A stretch of DNA of 6,050 nucleotides. It comes from Phycisphaeraceae bacterium. GTDB lineage: Bacteria > Planctomycetota > Phycisphaerae > Phycisphaerales > Phycisphaeraceae. The stretch is taken from assembly GCA_016763955.1 (NCBI GenBank), contig JAESSU010000506.1, positions 1 through 6,050 of the forward strand, in the 5' to 3' direction. The stretch's first letter is position 1; every line of letters begins with the position of its first letter. Position numbers and translations under genes: made by a program. Below are positions 1 through 6,050 of the stretch, piece after piece. Below the pieces are notes generated by a model. The model saw only the letters and a list, made by a program, of their open reading frames with translations. It was not told where the DNA came from and made no database searches.

Positions 1-2503
1 CAGACTCTAAGCGGGCAGCAAGGTTGACGGTATCACCTAATACGGTGTAGTCCGAAGCGTCTTCTGAGCCTGCGTCACCAACGACCATCTCGCCGGTACT
101 CATGCCAATTCTCACCGCAACTTGGGGTAAATCCTGAGCTTTAAGCCTGCGGTTAAAGTCGATCATCGCATGTTGAAGTTCTAAAGAGGTGATCACTGCA
201 TCGGATGCGTGGTTGGGATTATCTAGTGGTGCAGCATAGAAAAACATCATGCCATCACCTAAAAATTTGTTCACATAGCCCGTATGCTTGCGGATGATGG
301 GCACCATTAATCCCATGTATTCATTGAGAATGGGTACGGTGCGCTCACGGAGTTTTTCGGAGAGGGTGGTAAAGCCTGCAAGATCAGTGAACACCACTGT
401 CATTTCTTTGAGTTCACCATCAAGCCTTGCAGTGTCCGGATTATTGATCACATAATTGACCAATGCAGGATCCACATAACTAGAAAACCTGCGGGTAATG
501 CGTGTGCGTTCGGTGCGTTCAACGATGAATCGATTGAGCGTACAGCCGGACCACACCAAGCCCACCGATAGCAGTGGGGCAGCCACTTCGACTAGTAAAT
601 TCATCCGGTCAAATAGCAGTAAACCATTGATCCCCAGATACAAGCCCGCAATCGCAAGGCAACCGGTTAACGCCCAAATCGGTGAGAGAAGGGCAACCAA
701 AGCTGTGGCAAGTAACCCCATGCTCAGAATCATTGCAATGTTGACGCTGCTAGGGACGCGGGTCCAGCTTTCACCGTTGAGGATGGCATTAAAGATCGTG
801 CCATGAACCACCACGCCTGGACACCTATGATGTAGCGGTGTCTGAACAAAGTCCGCAACGGCAGCAGTCCCCGCCCAGCCGATGATCACCGCTTTGCCAG
901 CGACCTGTTTTTTGAGTTGCTTGCGTGCTTCTGTGATTTGAATGATCCACTGTTTATTTTTTTCAATCGCTTGATCCATCGCACGATAAGCATCAAACAA
1001 AGCTGTTTTGAAATAAAGGTCTTCCTTGCTTAAATCTTCAGGCTTAAGCGAAAGGAAATCCGCATAGACCGCAGCGACAAAATCATCTTTTTTGAGTTTG
1101 GAAACCATCTGCTCACGGGCTAACACGTCATCGTCTTGCGGTTTACTTTCCCGATACGTTTTCCCTAGTTGGGGATTGAGCTTGAGCTTGTGTGGACTAT
1201 CGTCATCCAGAATGTTGCTGATCGCCATGTCGATTTGCTGGTTGTTGATGCGAATTTCATCGCGGTAATGACTCACACGATACACCGCATACAACGGCAG
1301 ATGTTGGGCCGTCTGCTTGTGATGGGGATCGTACATGTACTCCCAGTGATCCACCGGCCCAAACCACGGCACGTCATACAAATAACGGATTTGCTGATTC
1401 ACCTTCGATACATATTGCTCACGAACAGGCAGGGAAATAATCGAACCATCAGGCTTGGGAATTTCCACATGGTTTTTGAAATAGCGAATGTCTCGCGGAT
1501 GCACGCCAAGATAACCACATGCCAGAGCCAACCCTAATTGCGGTAACGCACGTTTGCCATCAGAAACCGTCAGTGGGATGGACCGCACGACGCCATCGTT
1601 GTCGGGTTGGTAATTGACGAAGCCTGCGCCGGTCGCTGCTTGACTGAGAATTGCAATTGGAGGCAGTTGGGCTTCCACTGGTGTTGCAGGTAATTGTAAG
1701 CCAGAGTGCGGGGTGGTATAGCGATGAATCGCATCCATGGATTGCGCACGATCAAACTGCTTTTGCAACGCAGAAAGCAGTGGTGAGCCGCCAATGAAAT
1801 TCACATCCAAATGAGGCAAAATCACCGCCCGAGCACGCAAAAAATCAGCATCAGGTTCATTGATTAGTAGCTTTACTGCATGATCAAAAAGAACTTTCTT
1901 GCGAGTCCGAATAAACAGCGTATCCAGATTGATGGATTGCTCTAATTCCTGTTGAAGGTCAGGGTGATTTTGAAGCTTCAAAGCAAACGCTTTATGTTCG
2001 AGATTCAGATCCGCATTGACCAGATGATACGCTTCTTTGAGTAAGCCGGAGGTGTCGGGTGTGCTAATGCTGACTGCAACTGAGAGTAGTGAATGGTGAC
2101 TTTGCGAGATGGCTTGAGCTAGTAGCTTGTCATCTGGAATCAGTTCATAGGATGGGCCGGACTTGTGGGGAATTAAACGCGGCTGCTGGGGTTCGGGGAA
2201 CACCACGTCCAGTGCGATGACCTTGGCAGAAGCAGTGTTAAGTTCATCAATCACTTGGGCAAGGACCTGACGCGGCCATGGCCAGGCAGAAATTTTTTCC
2301 AGCGTTGAATCGTCAATGTCCAGATGAATCAGTTGATCAGTGGGCGGCTGCTGTGAGAACTGGCATTGCTGAACCCGAAGGTCATAAAACCATTGCTCTA
2401 GACTTCCCACCCAACCCAAGCTGGCGCTGATCACCAAGGCAAGGCTGATAATCAGTCCAAGCACGACATTACGGATCAGAAGTTTGCGTTCAAACCGGTT
2501 CAT
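1..2503 (-). CDS. CHASE2-domain class III adenylate/guanylate cyclase, membrane-bound (3' end beyond window)
   Basis: This gene makes a cyclic nucleotide (probably cAMP) from a nucleoside triphosphate in the cytoplasm, under control of an extracytoplasmic CHASE2 sensor. I translated it by hand: 834 codons, no stop, running off the left edge. Residues ~12-30 form TM1. The CHASE2 domain follows (YDLR at 40-43, VIALDVVF at ~95-102, PDNDGVVR at ~300-307, GKAVIIG at 536-542). Hydrophobic segments at about 588-655 look like three more TM helices. The cyclase domain has metal-binding Asp707 (VVFTDLAGF) and Asp750 (KFLGDG), substrate Lys746, and transition-state Asn827 and Arg831 (NLAAR). The second base-selecting position is Thr820 (DYTVLGD), as in class IIIb enzymes; Lys plus Thr favours ATP over GTP. 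The domain is nearly complete at the edge. ATG 2503 is the only plausible start: an in-frame TGA lies at 2531-2533 with no start codon between. No clear Shine-Dalgarno sequence precedes it. It follows the FecR gene by 56 bp. Confidence 0.93.
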   Translation of the reverse strand, partial: MNRFERKLLIRNVVLGLIISLALVISASLGWVGSLEQWFYDLRVQQCQFSQQPPTDQLIHLDIDDSTLEKISAWPWPRQVLAQVIDELNTASAKVIALDVVFPEPQQPRLIPHKSGPSYELIPDDKLLAQAISQSHHSLLSVAVSISTPDTSGLLKEAYHLVNADLNLEHKAFALKLQNHPDLQQELEQSINLDTLFIRTRKKVLFDHAVKLLINEPDADFLRARAVILPHLDVNFIGGSPLLSALQKQFDRAQSMDAIHRYTTPHSGLQLPATPVEAQLPPIAILSQAATGAGFVNYQPDNDGVVRSIPLTVSDGKRALPQLGLALACGYLGVHPRDIRYFKNHVEIPKPDGSIISLPVREQYVSKVNQQIRYLYDVPWFGPVDHWEYMYDPHHKQTAQHLPLYAVYRVSHYRDEIRINNQQIDMAISNILDDDSPHKLKLNPQLGKTYRESKPQDDDVLAREQMVSKLKKDDFVAAVYADFLSLKPEDLSKEDLYFKTALFDAYRAMDQAIEKNKQWIIQITEARKQLKKQVAGKAVIIGWAGTAAVADFVQTPLHHRCPGVVVHGTIFNAILNGESWTRVPSSVNIAMILSMGLLATALVALLSPIWALTGCLAIAGLYLGINGLLLFDRMNLLVEVAAPLLSVGLVWSGCTLNRFIVERTERTRITRRFSSYVDPALVNYVINNPDTARLDGELKEMTVVFTDLAGFTTLSEKLRERTVPILNEYMGLMVPIIRKHTGYVNKFLGDGMMFFYAAPLDNPNHASDAVITSLELQHAMIDFNRRLKAQDLPQVAVRIGMSTGEMVVGDAGSEDASDYTVLGDTVNLAARLES

Positions 2504-2523
2504 GCGGTTAAGTGTAGCAAATC

Positions 2524-2533
2524 TTGAGGCTCA
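2524..2533 (-). repeat. 10-base direct repeat, copy 2 (upstream of cyclase gene)
   Basis: TGAGCCTCAA on the minus strand, the second copy of the sequence at 3913-3922. Its TGA also serves as the in-frame stop upstream of the cyclase start. It lies where a ribosome binding site or leader of the cyclase gene would be. Confidence 0.35.
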
Positions 2534-2559
2534 GTAGGTTGTGAAACACGAGGTCGGTT

Positions 2560-3846
2560 CTATCGCACTGGATTGGGGAGTATTAAAATACTGGGGTTCA
2601 CAATGATGGTGCTGTTGGGGGTGATGACCAGTGAATGGACATTTGTTTCATTGGGCAGAACTGAATTGGAGAAATTCCCAAGTTCTGTGCCCATCGGATT
2701 AGTCATCGTTTTCTTAAGGAGAGTCACCTTGTAAGGCTGCCCTGTTGAGCCGCCGAAATTGTTTGTGACACCCACTGCGTGGGACAGTGGGAAGGTTCCA
2801 ACGAAGTCAATAGCTTCCTTAGCTAGGGGCTCTGGGCCTAGGTGACTTACAGCATCACCTGCGAACCCTAGATTGGTGTCAACCAATACTTGCGTCCCGC
2901 CTCCGATGTCGGTGGTCATCATGGTGGAGCCGAAGAAGGGAGTTGCGATGGGATTGGTGCTTACGTTATTGTTGTAGTTCTCAGGGTCTAGAACCGTTAG
3001 GACCAAGTCTGCACCCAGAGAACCCGCAGAAGTGATGGCGGACCAAGTTAACTCAAAGCGAAGGTCGCCAACGCCTTGGTACTGGGTAAACGTATCGACG
3101 CTAAAGGGAGCCGTCTGGTCCTGAGGTTTTTGATGATGTGACTGACCGGGGCCCGGTTGAGCGGGTTGGCGGCGCACCACAATAATTTCATCACCGTCAC
3201 GGCCACGGGCATCTCCCGGATCGACATTGCCATTGCGCTGCATTTGTGCCGCAGGACCATTGGATTGACCGTCCATATTGGAGTTTTCACCAAAGGTAAA
3301 ATTTTGGCGGCGGAGTTGGTCAAAGAGGTAAGCCCGACTTTGTGTACTCCATGCAGTAAAGCCTGAAGCGCCATCTTGAATCCCCACGCGGGTGCCTCGG
3401 ACAGATAAAGTTGCCGAGGGACTGCGGATGGTGGATTCGTGTTCAAAGCCAGCCTTGCGGATGTCGTATCGCGTTCTGCCGTAGGTCATCCCTAGATCGG
3501 TTTTGATCTTGTTGTTTTCAGCAACTGCGGTGAGCAACTTGATGGTGCCCAGACGGTCGAGGGTGATGGTCTGATCCGGTGGAATTTTAAATTGCACAGC
3601 ACTACGCGGGCCAGTGCGAAACTCTGCACCTTGTGTGAGTTCCATGCCGTTTTTAGCTTTTTGCCAAGGTGCGTCTTCACTTAGGCGAATTTGAACCATG
3701 CCCCGCACACCGGTGACGACCGCGGTGAGCTTCTGGTCTGCAATGGTTTTTGTGGGATCAATGGGCGAATCATCTGCAATCGCAAGTGAACCGACAGTCA
3801 TGAAGCAGGCAAGCAGGCAGGTGATGATAAGAGGGCGATATTTCAT
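2560..3846 (-). CDS. Secreted FecR-domain protein with C-terminal beta-sandwich-like region
   Basis: This is a 428-residue exported protein. Residues 1-24 are a Sec signal peptide (basic start, hydrophobic core, probable cleavage after A22-I23-A24). Residues ~40-177 are a FecR domain: a G-V-R-G-M-V-Q-I opening, then the family hallmark SPSATLSVRGTRV at ~142-154. FecR domains are best known from periplasmic regulators of iron-uptake sigma factors, but many, as here, lack any membrane anchor or neighbouring sigma factor. Residues ~178-255 are a linker rich in Q, N, G, P and R, likely disordered. Residues ~256-428 look like beta strands; DLRFELTW followed by ADLVLTVLDPEN weakly recalls the D-L-T-W ... 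D-L-x-V-x-D-P pattern of YfaP/PPC-type sandwich domains. The start is well supported by GGAGAG seven bases upstream. It lies between the lipoprotein and the CHASE2 cyclase on the same strand, so a role in feeding a periplasmic signal to the cyclase is possible but inferred. Confidence 0.9.
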   Translation of the reverse strand: MKYRPLIITCLLACFMTVGSLAIADDSPIDPTKTIADQKLTAVVTGVRGMVQIRLSEDAPWQKAKNGMELTQGAEFRTGPRSAVQFKIPPDQTITLDRLGTIKLLTAVAENNKIKTDLGMTYGRTRYDIRKAGFEHESTIRSPSATLSVRGTRVGIQDGASGFTAWSTQSRAYLFDQLRRQNFTFGENSNMDGQSNGPAAQMQRNGNVDPGDARGRDGDEIIVVRRQPAQPGPGQSHHQKPQDQTAPFSVDTFTQYQGVGDLRFELTWSAITSAGSLGADLVLTVLDPENYNNNVSTNPIATPFFGSTMMTTDIGGGTQVLVDTNLGFAGDAVSHLGPEPLAKEAIDFVGTFPLSHAVGVTNNFGGSTGQPYKVTLLKKTMTNPMGTELGNFSNSVLPNETNVHSLVITPNSTIIVNPSILILPNPVR

Positions 3847-3853
3847 GTGAAGT

Positions 3854-3859
3854 CTCTCC
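3854..3859 (-). promoter_or_regulatory. Ribosome binding site of the FecR-domain gene
   Basis: GGAGAG on the minus strand, seven bases before the ATG at 3846. It fixes the start of the FecR gene and is the only strong Shine-Dalgarno sequence I see in the four-gene array; the lipoprotein and cyclase genes lack one. Confidence 0.75.
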
Positions 3860-3912
3860 GATAAAGGTTCGGTTGAGGGCTAGGCGATTGACGGTACACG
3901 AGGTTCAGTCGT

Positions 3913-3922
3913 TTGAGGCTCA
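3913..3922 (-). repeat. 10-base direct repeat, copy 1 (upstream of FecR gene)
   Basis: TGAGCCTCAA on the minus strand, identical to 2524-2533. Each copy sits in the gap just upstream of a gene (67 bases before the FecR start, 21 before the cyclase start), in the same orientation. It could be a shared regulator site, but the match is short and may be chance. Confidence 0.35.
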
Positions 3923-3954
3923 TTGGTTTCTGTGGTCACAGATTATTGAGCCTC
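3915..3954. repeat. Nested inverted repeat at the lipoprotein/FecR boundary
   Basis: The outer arms are GAGGCTCA (3915-3922) and TGAGCCTC (3947-3954), an exact 8-bp pair. Inside lies a second exact pair, TCTGTG (3929-3934) and CACAGA (3937-3942), two bases apart. The right outer arm overlaps the last codons and the stop of the lipoprotein gene. In the transcript this could fold as one branched hairpin, or the inner dyad could be a protein site. No U tract follows on the minus strand, so it is not a classic intrinsic terminator. It could reduce read-through from lipoprotein to FecR, or stabilise the upstream message. Confidence 0.5.
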
Positions 3955-4527
3955 TTGAGTATTAGCAGTCCCGTCGAGTTTAGCAGCGGTGGCTTTACGA
4001 TCGGTGTTGAGCAGGTGATCTTCAGATCGCCCGATGATCTCAATAAACTGGGCGCCATTGAGAATTTGTTGGGTTGAGCTTTCTGAAAAAATATTCAAGC
4101 TGATCAACTCCTTTAGGGCATAACGAGGCGTGGGGCCGACGAGTCGCATCATGACACCGCCTTTGACCTTGAGCATTTTTGCAAGGATTGAGGCTAGCTG
4201 CCCGCGTGTGATTGCGTCGTTTGGGGCTCCTGCGAAATTGCTAGGCAAAAAGCCGTCAGCTTTAAACTTGGAGACGCGATCGTCATAGTTTTGAGCGGGA
4301 TCTTTTTCGTTGTAAAAAAGCATATCGCCGTGGAGGGCATCGTTATTGCAAATCAATTTTTTATTATTGAGGGAATGCCAAAAATTCATCTGGCTGGCCA
4401 TGTCATTGCCTGCGTATTGATCCGTCAGCGAGGTGGTGACTTGGGCAGACTGACAGCCGGTGAGGGTCAGTGTCAGCAGGGCTAGTAGGGCGACACATCG
4501 TTTGATTTTGGGGATGGATTGGTTCAT
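3943..4527 (-). CDS. Lipoprotein with SLH-like segments
   Basis: This is a 194-residue lipoprotein of unknown function. A basic start and hydrophobic stretch lead to the lipobox L22-T23-G24-C25; Gln at +2 would not retain it in the inner membrane under the E. coli rule, so outer-membrane or surface location is likely. Residues ~48-95 (FWHSL, HGDMLFY, DPAQNYDDRV, ADGFLP) look like a first alpha-helical motif. AITRGQLASILAKML at ~105-119 resembles the core of an S-layer homology helix. RYALKELISLNIF at 135-147 followed by NGAQFIEIIGR at 157-167 forms a second such unit. SLH domains bind cell-wall or envelope polymers, so this may tether the complex to the envelope. I recall similar lipoproteins in planctomycetes but know no named family. 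It starts five bases after the stop of the porin-like gene with no Shine-Dalgarno sequence, which suggests translational coupling. The C-terminal ~20 residues are polar and probably disordered. Confidence 0.85.
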   Translation of the reverse strand: MNQSIPKIKRCVALLALLTLTLTGCQSAQVTTSLTDQYAGNDMASQMNFWHSLNNKKLICNNDALHGDMLFYNEKDPAQNYDDRVSKFKADGFLPSNFAGAPNDAITRGQLASILAKMLKVKGGVMMRLVGPTPRYALKELISLNIFSESSTQQILNGAQFIEIIGRSEDHLLNTDRKATAAKLDGTANTQEAQ

Positions 4528-4532
4528 AAGAT

Positions 4533-5711
4533 TTAGAATGCCAGAGTAAAGCTGGTGAAGAAAAAGTTACGGGGATTAGAATTGTTGGTTAATGCCTCGC
4601 CACCAAAGAAGATGCCATAGCGTGCGGACATGGACAGGTCGTTGGTGATCTGCCAGTTGGCGAAAAAGTCTGTTTCGACACCTAGGAAGGTGTGGTTTGT
4701 GCTCGCTTCTTCGATGGGTGCATTTTTATTGAGCTTGCCATAGAGATAGATATTGGTGCCCACCTGCAAGCGTTTAAAGGACTCGTGATTGATCAGCGGG
4801 AAGGTTGATGCCCCCAGTCGGATCATCATGAGGTTGGAGACTTCTGAAGCAAAGGCCAGCCCGGTGTCCATGGATCCGAAGGCATTAAAGGCAGTATCGC
4901 GGCTGCCGGATTGATTGCCGCCGTAGGTGGAACTGGTAGCGAGTCGGTCATCGTCCCCTGAGGCGAGAATGATTTCACCGTCTACGTGAGATTTGTTGTC
5001 GCCTTTGAATAGGTAGGTGAGATTAGCTGCTAGGGCATAGGCTGCGATGTCTTCGTAGGTTTGCGGTGTTCCTGCGTAGTTGCCATCAAAAGCACTGCTT
5101 AACCCGCGTCCACCTTGGTAGACAAGTTCGACGTTGTAGATCAGTTGGTCGCTGAATGTGCCTTGTGAGCCAGCTCCGATGTACCATGATTCATAGTCGA
5201 AATTAGTGGTGTAGGTGCCATCAAAGTTGGAACCTTCATTGTTGTGATCTTTTTGCACCATGCCGTAGATAAAGGGCATGTGGCGTTCACTGATACGGTA
5301 GCTTAGGGCGCCAGCATAAAAGTTCCGATGAGTGTCGGTGTCATAATTAGGGCGTGCCGAGTCGATGTCGATGGTACGTCGGGTGGTGGTGCCTGCTAAG
5401 GCTTTGAATGTGAGCTTGTCATGTTCGATCGTTAGGACCAGGGCATCGAGTTCGTTACTGAACACCAGACCATTAAACCAGCGGATGTATTGACGGCCGG
5501 CTTCGAGGATCACGTTGGTGTCGATGGCTTGGCCTTTGTAGGCGGACATGAATCGCGATAAATCAAAGCGATAAACTGCGCGGTCGAGTTGGAATTCCTG
5601 CCAATCGTCACCATGCGTGTCAAATGATTTGGCCGCACCATGAAAATCACGATAGGTCGAACTGCCGCGGACGAAGAAGTTATGCACACCATCAAGGTTA
5701 AAACGAGCATA
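4533..5711 (-). CDS. Alginate-export-like outer-membrane beta-barrel protein (5' truncated at sequence junction)
   Basis: This is the C-terminal ~390 residues of a probable outer-membrane channel. Short amphipathic strands alternate with turns rich in N, D and G, and the chain ends in Phe (FFFTSFTLAF), a typical barrel-assembly signal. The segment with ASGDDDR (SGDDD at residues 243-247 counted from a GTG at 5687) and a following FNAFGSMDTG resembles the layout of Alginate_exp (AlgE-type) barrels, which export or take up polysaccharide; the substrate here is unknown. GTG 5687 is unlikely to be the true start. The frame stays open upstream, YARFNLDG before it still reads like barrel sequence, and there is no signal peptide. 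The sequence then changes character near 5712, so roughly the first 80-100 residues, including the export signal, are lost. The frame formally stays open to a stop at 5772-5774, but that stretch belongs to the AT-rich foreign piece. It is followed at five bases by the lipoprotein gene. Confidence 0.8.
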   Translation of the reverse strand, partial: YARFNLDGVHNFFVRGSSTYRDFHGAAKSFDTHGDDWQEFQLDRAVYRFDLSRFMSAYKGQAIDTNVILEAGRQYIRWFNGLVFSNELDALVLTIEHDKLTFKALAGTTTRRTIDIDSARPNYDTDTHRNFYAGALSYRISERHMPFIYGMVQKDHNNEGSNFDGTYTTNFDYESWYIGAGSQGTFSDQLIYNVELVYQGGRGLSSAFDGNYAGTPQTYEDIAAYALAANLTYLFKGDNKSHVDGEIILASGDDDRLATSSTYGGNQSGSRDTAFNAFGSMDTGLAFASEVSNLMMIRLGASTFPLINHESFKRLQVGTNIYLYGKLNKNAPIEEASTNHTFLGVETDFFANWQITNDLSMSARYGIFFGGEALTNNSNPRNFFFTSFTLAF

Positions 5712-5722
5712 ACCGACTATGT
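5700..5722. other. Junction between two compositionally different sequences
   Basis: To the left, minus-strand barrel coding sequence runs at about 53% GC (5581-5640). To the right, plus-strand coding sequence runs at about 25% GC (5761-5820) and then 18% (5821-5880). Two genes on opposite strands are both cut in mid-frame here, with no promoter, terminator, terminal repeat or recombination gene at the boundary. The exact breakpoint cannot be fixed by eye. An assembly or amplification chimera is most likely; a true rearrangement is the alternative. Confidence 0.75.
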
Positions 5723-6050
5723 AGCAACTGTAAAAGTTGATACACTTAAGCAGAAAATGTTTCCTATAAAATCAATTAAAAAGGAGCCTAAAACATTTGA
5801 TGATTATAGGCATTTATTGTGGTGGTTAATCCCAATTTTAATTTTATTGGCAATTATTTTATATTTTATTTTAAGAAAAAAAGAGAAAATTGAAAAACCA
5901 ACAATAAATATTGCCCCTATTCAAGAAGCGTTACAGCGTTTAAAGGGATTAGATGAAAAACAGTTATTACAACAAAATAAAATAAAAATTTATTATTCTG
6001 AATTGACGGATATTGTACGAACTTATATTGAAAAAGACATCAAAATCCCC
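5712..6050 (+). CDS. Internal fragment of a BatD-like membrane protein of Bacteroidota type (both ends missing)
   Basis: Frame 5712-6050 is open to the right edge (113 codons). It reads VATVKVDTLKQKMFPIK, then a polar stretch, then a transmembrane helix (LLWWLIPILILLAIILYFIL, 5814-5873), then a run of K and E, then EALQRLKGLDEKQL and YYSELTDIVRTYIEKDIKIP. This order (end of a periplasmic beta domain, single TM, cytoplasmic helical tail with a YYSEL-T-R-Y-I motif) matches my memory of BatD-like proteins in the MoxR/DUF58/Bat clusters of Flavobacteriia, linked to envelope stress or aerotolerance. Codon use is strongly A/T-ended, unlike the rest of the window. There is no start codon in context: the plus-strand frame continues left into the barrel gene only as its antisense. 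Coding status is convincing from the TM and helix pattern; the family name is less certain. Confidence 0.7.

Noticed and set aside
498..1537. Plus-strand open frames at 498-806 and 1169-1537
   Set aside because: They lie wholly antisense to the CHASE2 cyclase, whose frame carries recognisable catalytic motifs. Their translations show no domain or signal features.
1570..1794. Minus-strand open frame at 1570-1794
   Set aside because: It lies in another frame inside the continuous cyclase frame and has no plausible protein features.
3048..3680. Open frames at 3048-3446, 3157-3366 and 3492-3680
   Set aside because: They are out-of-frame or antisense shadows of the FecR gene, which has a good ribosome binding site, signal peptide and family motif.
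3929..3942. The TCTGTG/CACAGA dyad as a CRP-type cAMP-receptor site
   Set aside because: CRP sites have TGTGA and TCACA separated by six bases. Here the half-sites are only two bases apart, so the spacing is wrong despite the appeal of a cyclase gene downstream.
3913..3954. Rho-independent terminator after the lipoprotein gene
   Set aside because: The hairpin is followed by mixed sequence rather than a run of U on the minus strand.
5685..5687. GTG as the true start of the barrel gene
   Set aside because: There is no signal peptide after it and no ribosome binding site before it, and barrel-like sequence continues upstream in frame to the junction.
5510..5710. Minus-strand open frame at 5510-5710 in another frame from the barrel protein
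   Set aside because: It overlaps convincing beta-barrel coding sequence and has no domain or signal features.
5712..5815. Divergent promoter region between the barrel gene and the plus-strand gene
   Set aside because: The AT-rich stretch is itself coding in the plus frame, and both frames are cut at the junction, so no true intergenic region exists here.

Overview
The window is two unrelated pieces joined near position 5710. Positions 1 to about 5711 hold four consecutive minus-strand genes at roughly 50% GC (53% by hand count over 5581-5640). The last ~340 bases are very AT-rich (25% GC over 5761-5820, 18% over 5821-5880) and hold an internal fragment of a plus-strand gene that reads like a Bacteroidota (flavobacterial) protein. 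The main piece looks like a planctomycete, probably of the Phycisphaerae type. That rests on my recollection of similar envelope lipoprotein and FecR families in that group, not on a search.

Transcription of the main piece runs right to left. First is a 5'-truncated outer-membrane beta-barrel protein of the alginate-export/porin type (4533 to ~5711). Five bases later comes a small lipoprotein with two SLH-like segments (3943-4527). After a 96-bp gap with a nested dyad and a good ribosome binding site is a secreted FecR-domain protein (2560-3846). After 56 bp is a large membrane-bound CHASE2 class III nucleotide cyclase (start 2503, running off the left edge). The cyclase is open over the whole of 1-2503: 834 codons without a stop.

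The order suggests an envelope-to-cytoplasm circuit: an outer-membrane channel, a lipoprotein on the membrane or wall, a FecR-type periplasmic module, and an inner-membrane cyclase with an extracytoplasmic sensor domain that would make a cyclic nucleotide. That they work together is inferred from co-orientation and spacing. The ligand and the downstream effector cannot be seen here.

The right-hand fragment (about 5712-6050) encodes a single-pass membrane protein segment resembling the C-terminal part of BatD-like proteins of the Bacteroidota Bat (aerotolerance) gene cluster. Both genes at the join are cut mid-reading-frame and point towards each other, so an assembly or amplification chimera is the simplest explanation. 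No tRNA, rRNA, CRISPR array, insertion sequence or convincing intrinsic terminator was seen. No stretch over 300 bases lacks a gene.
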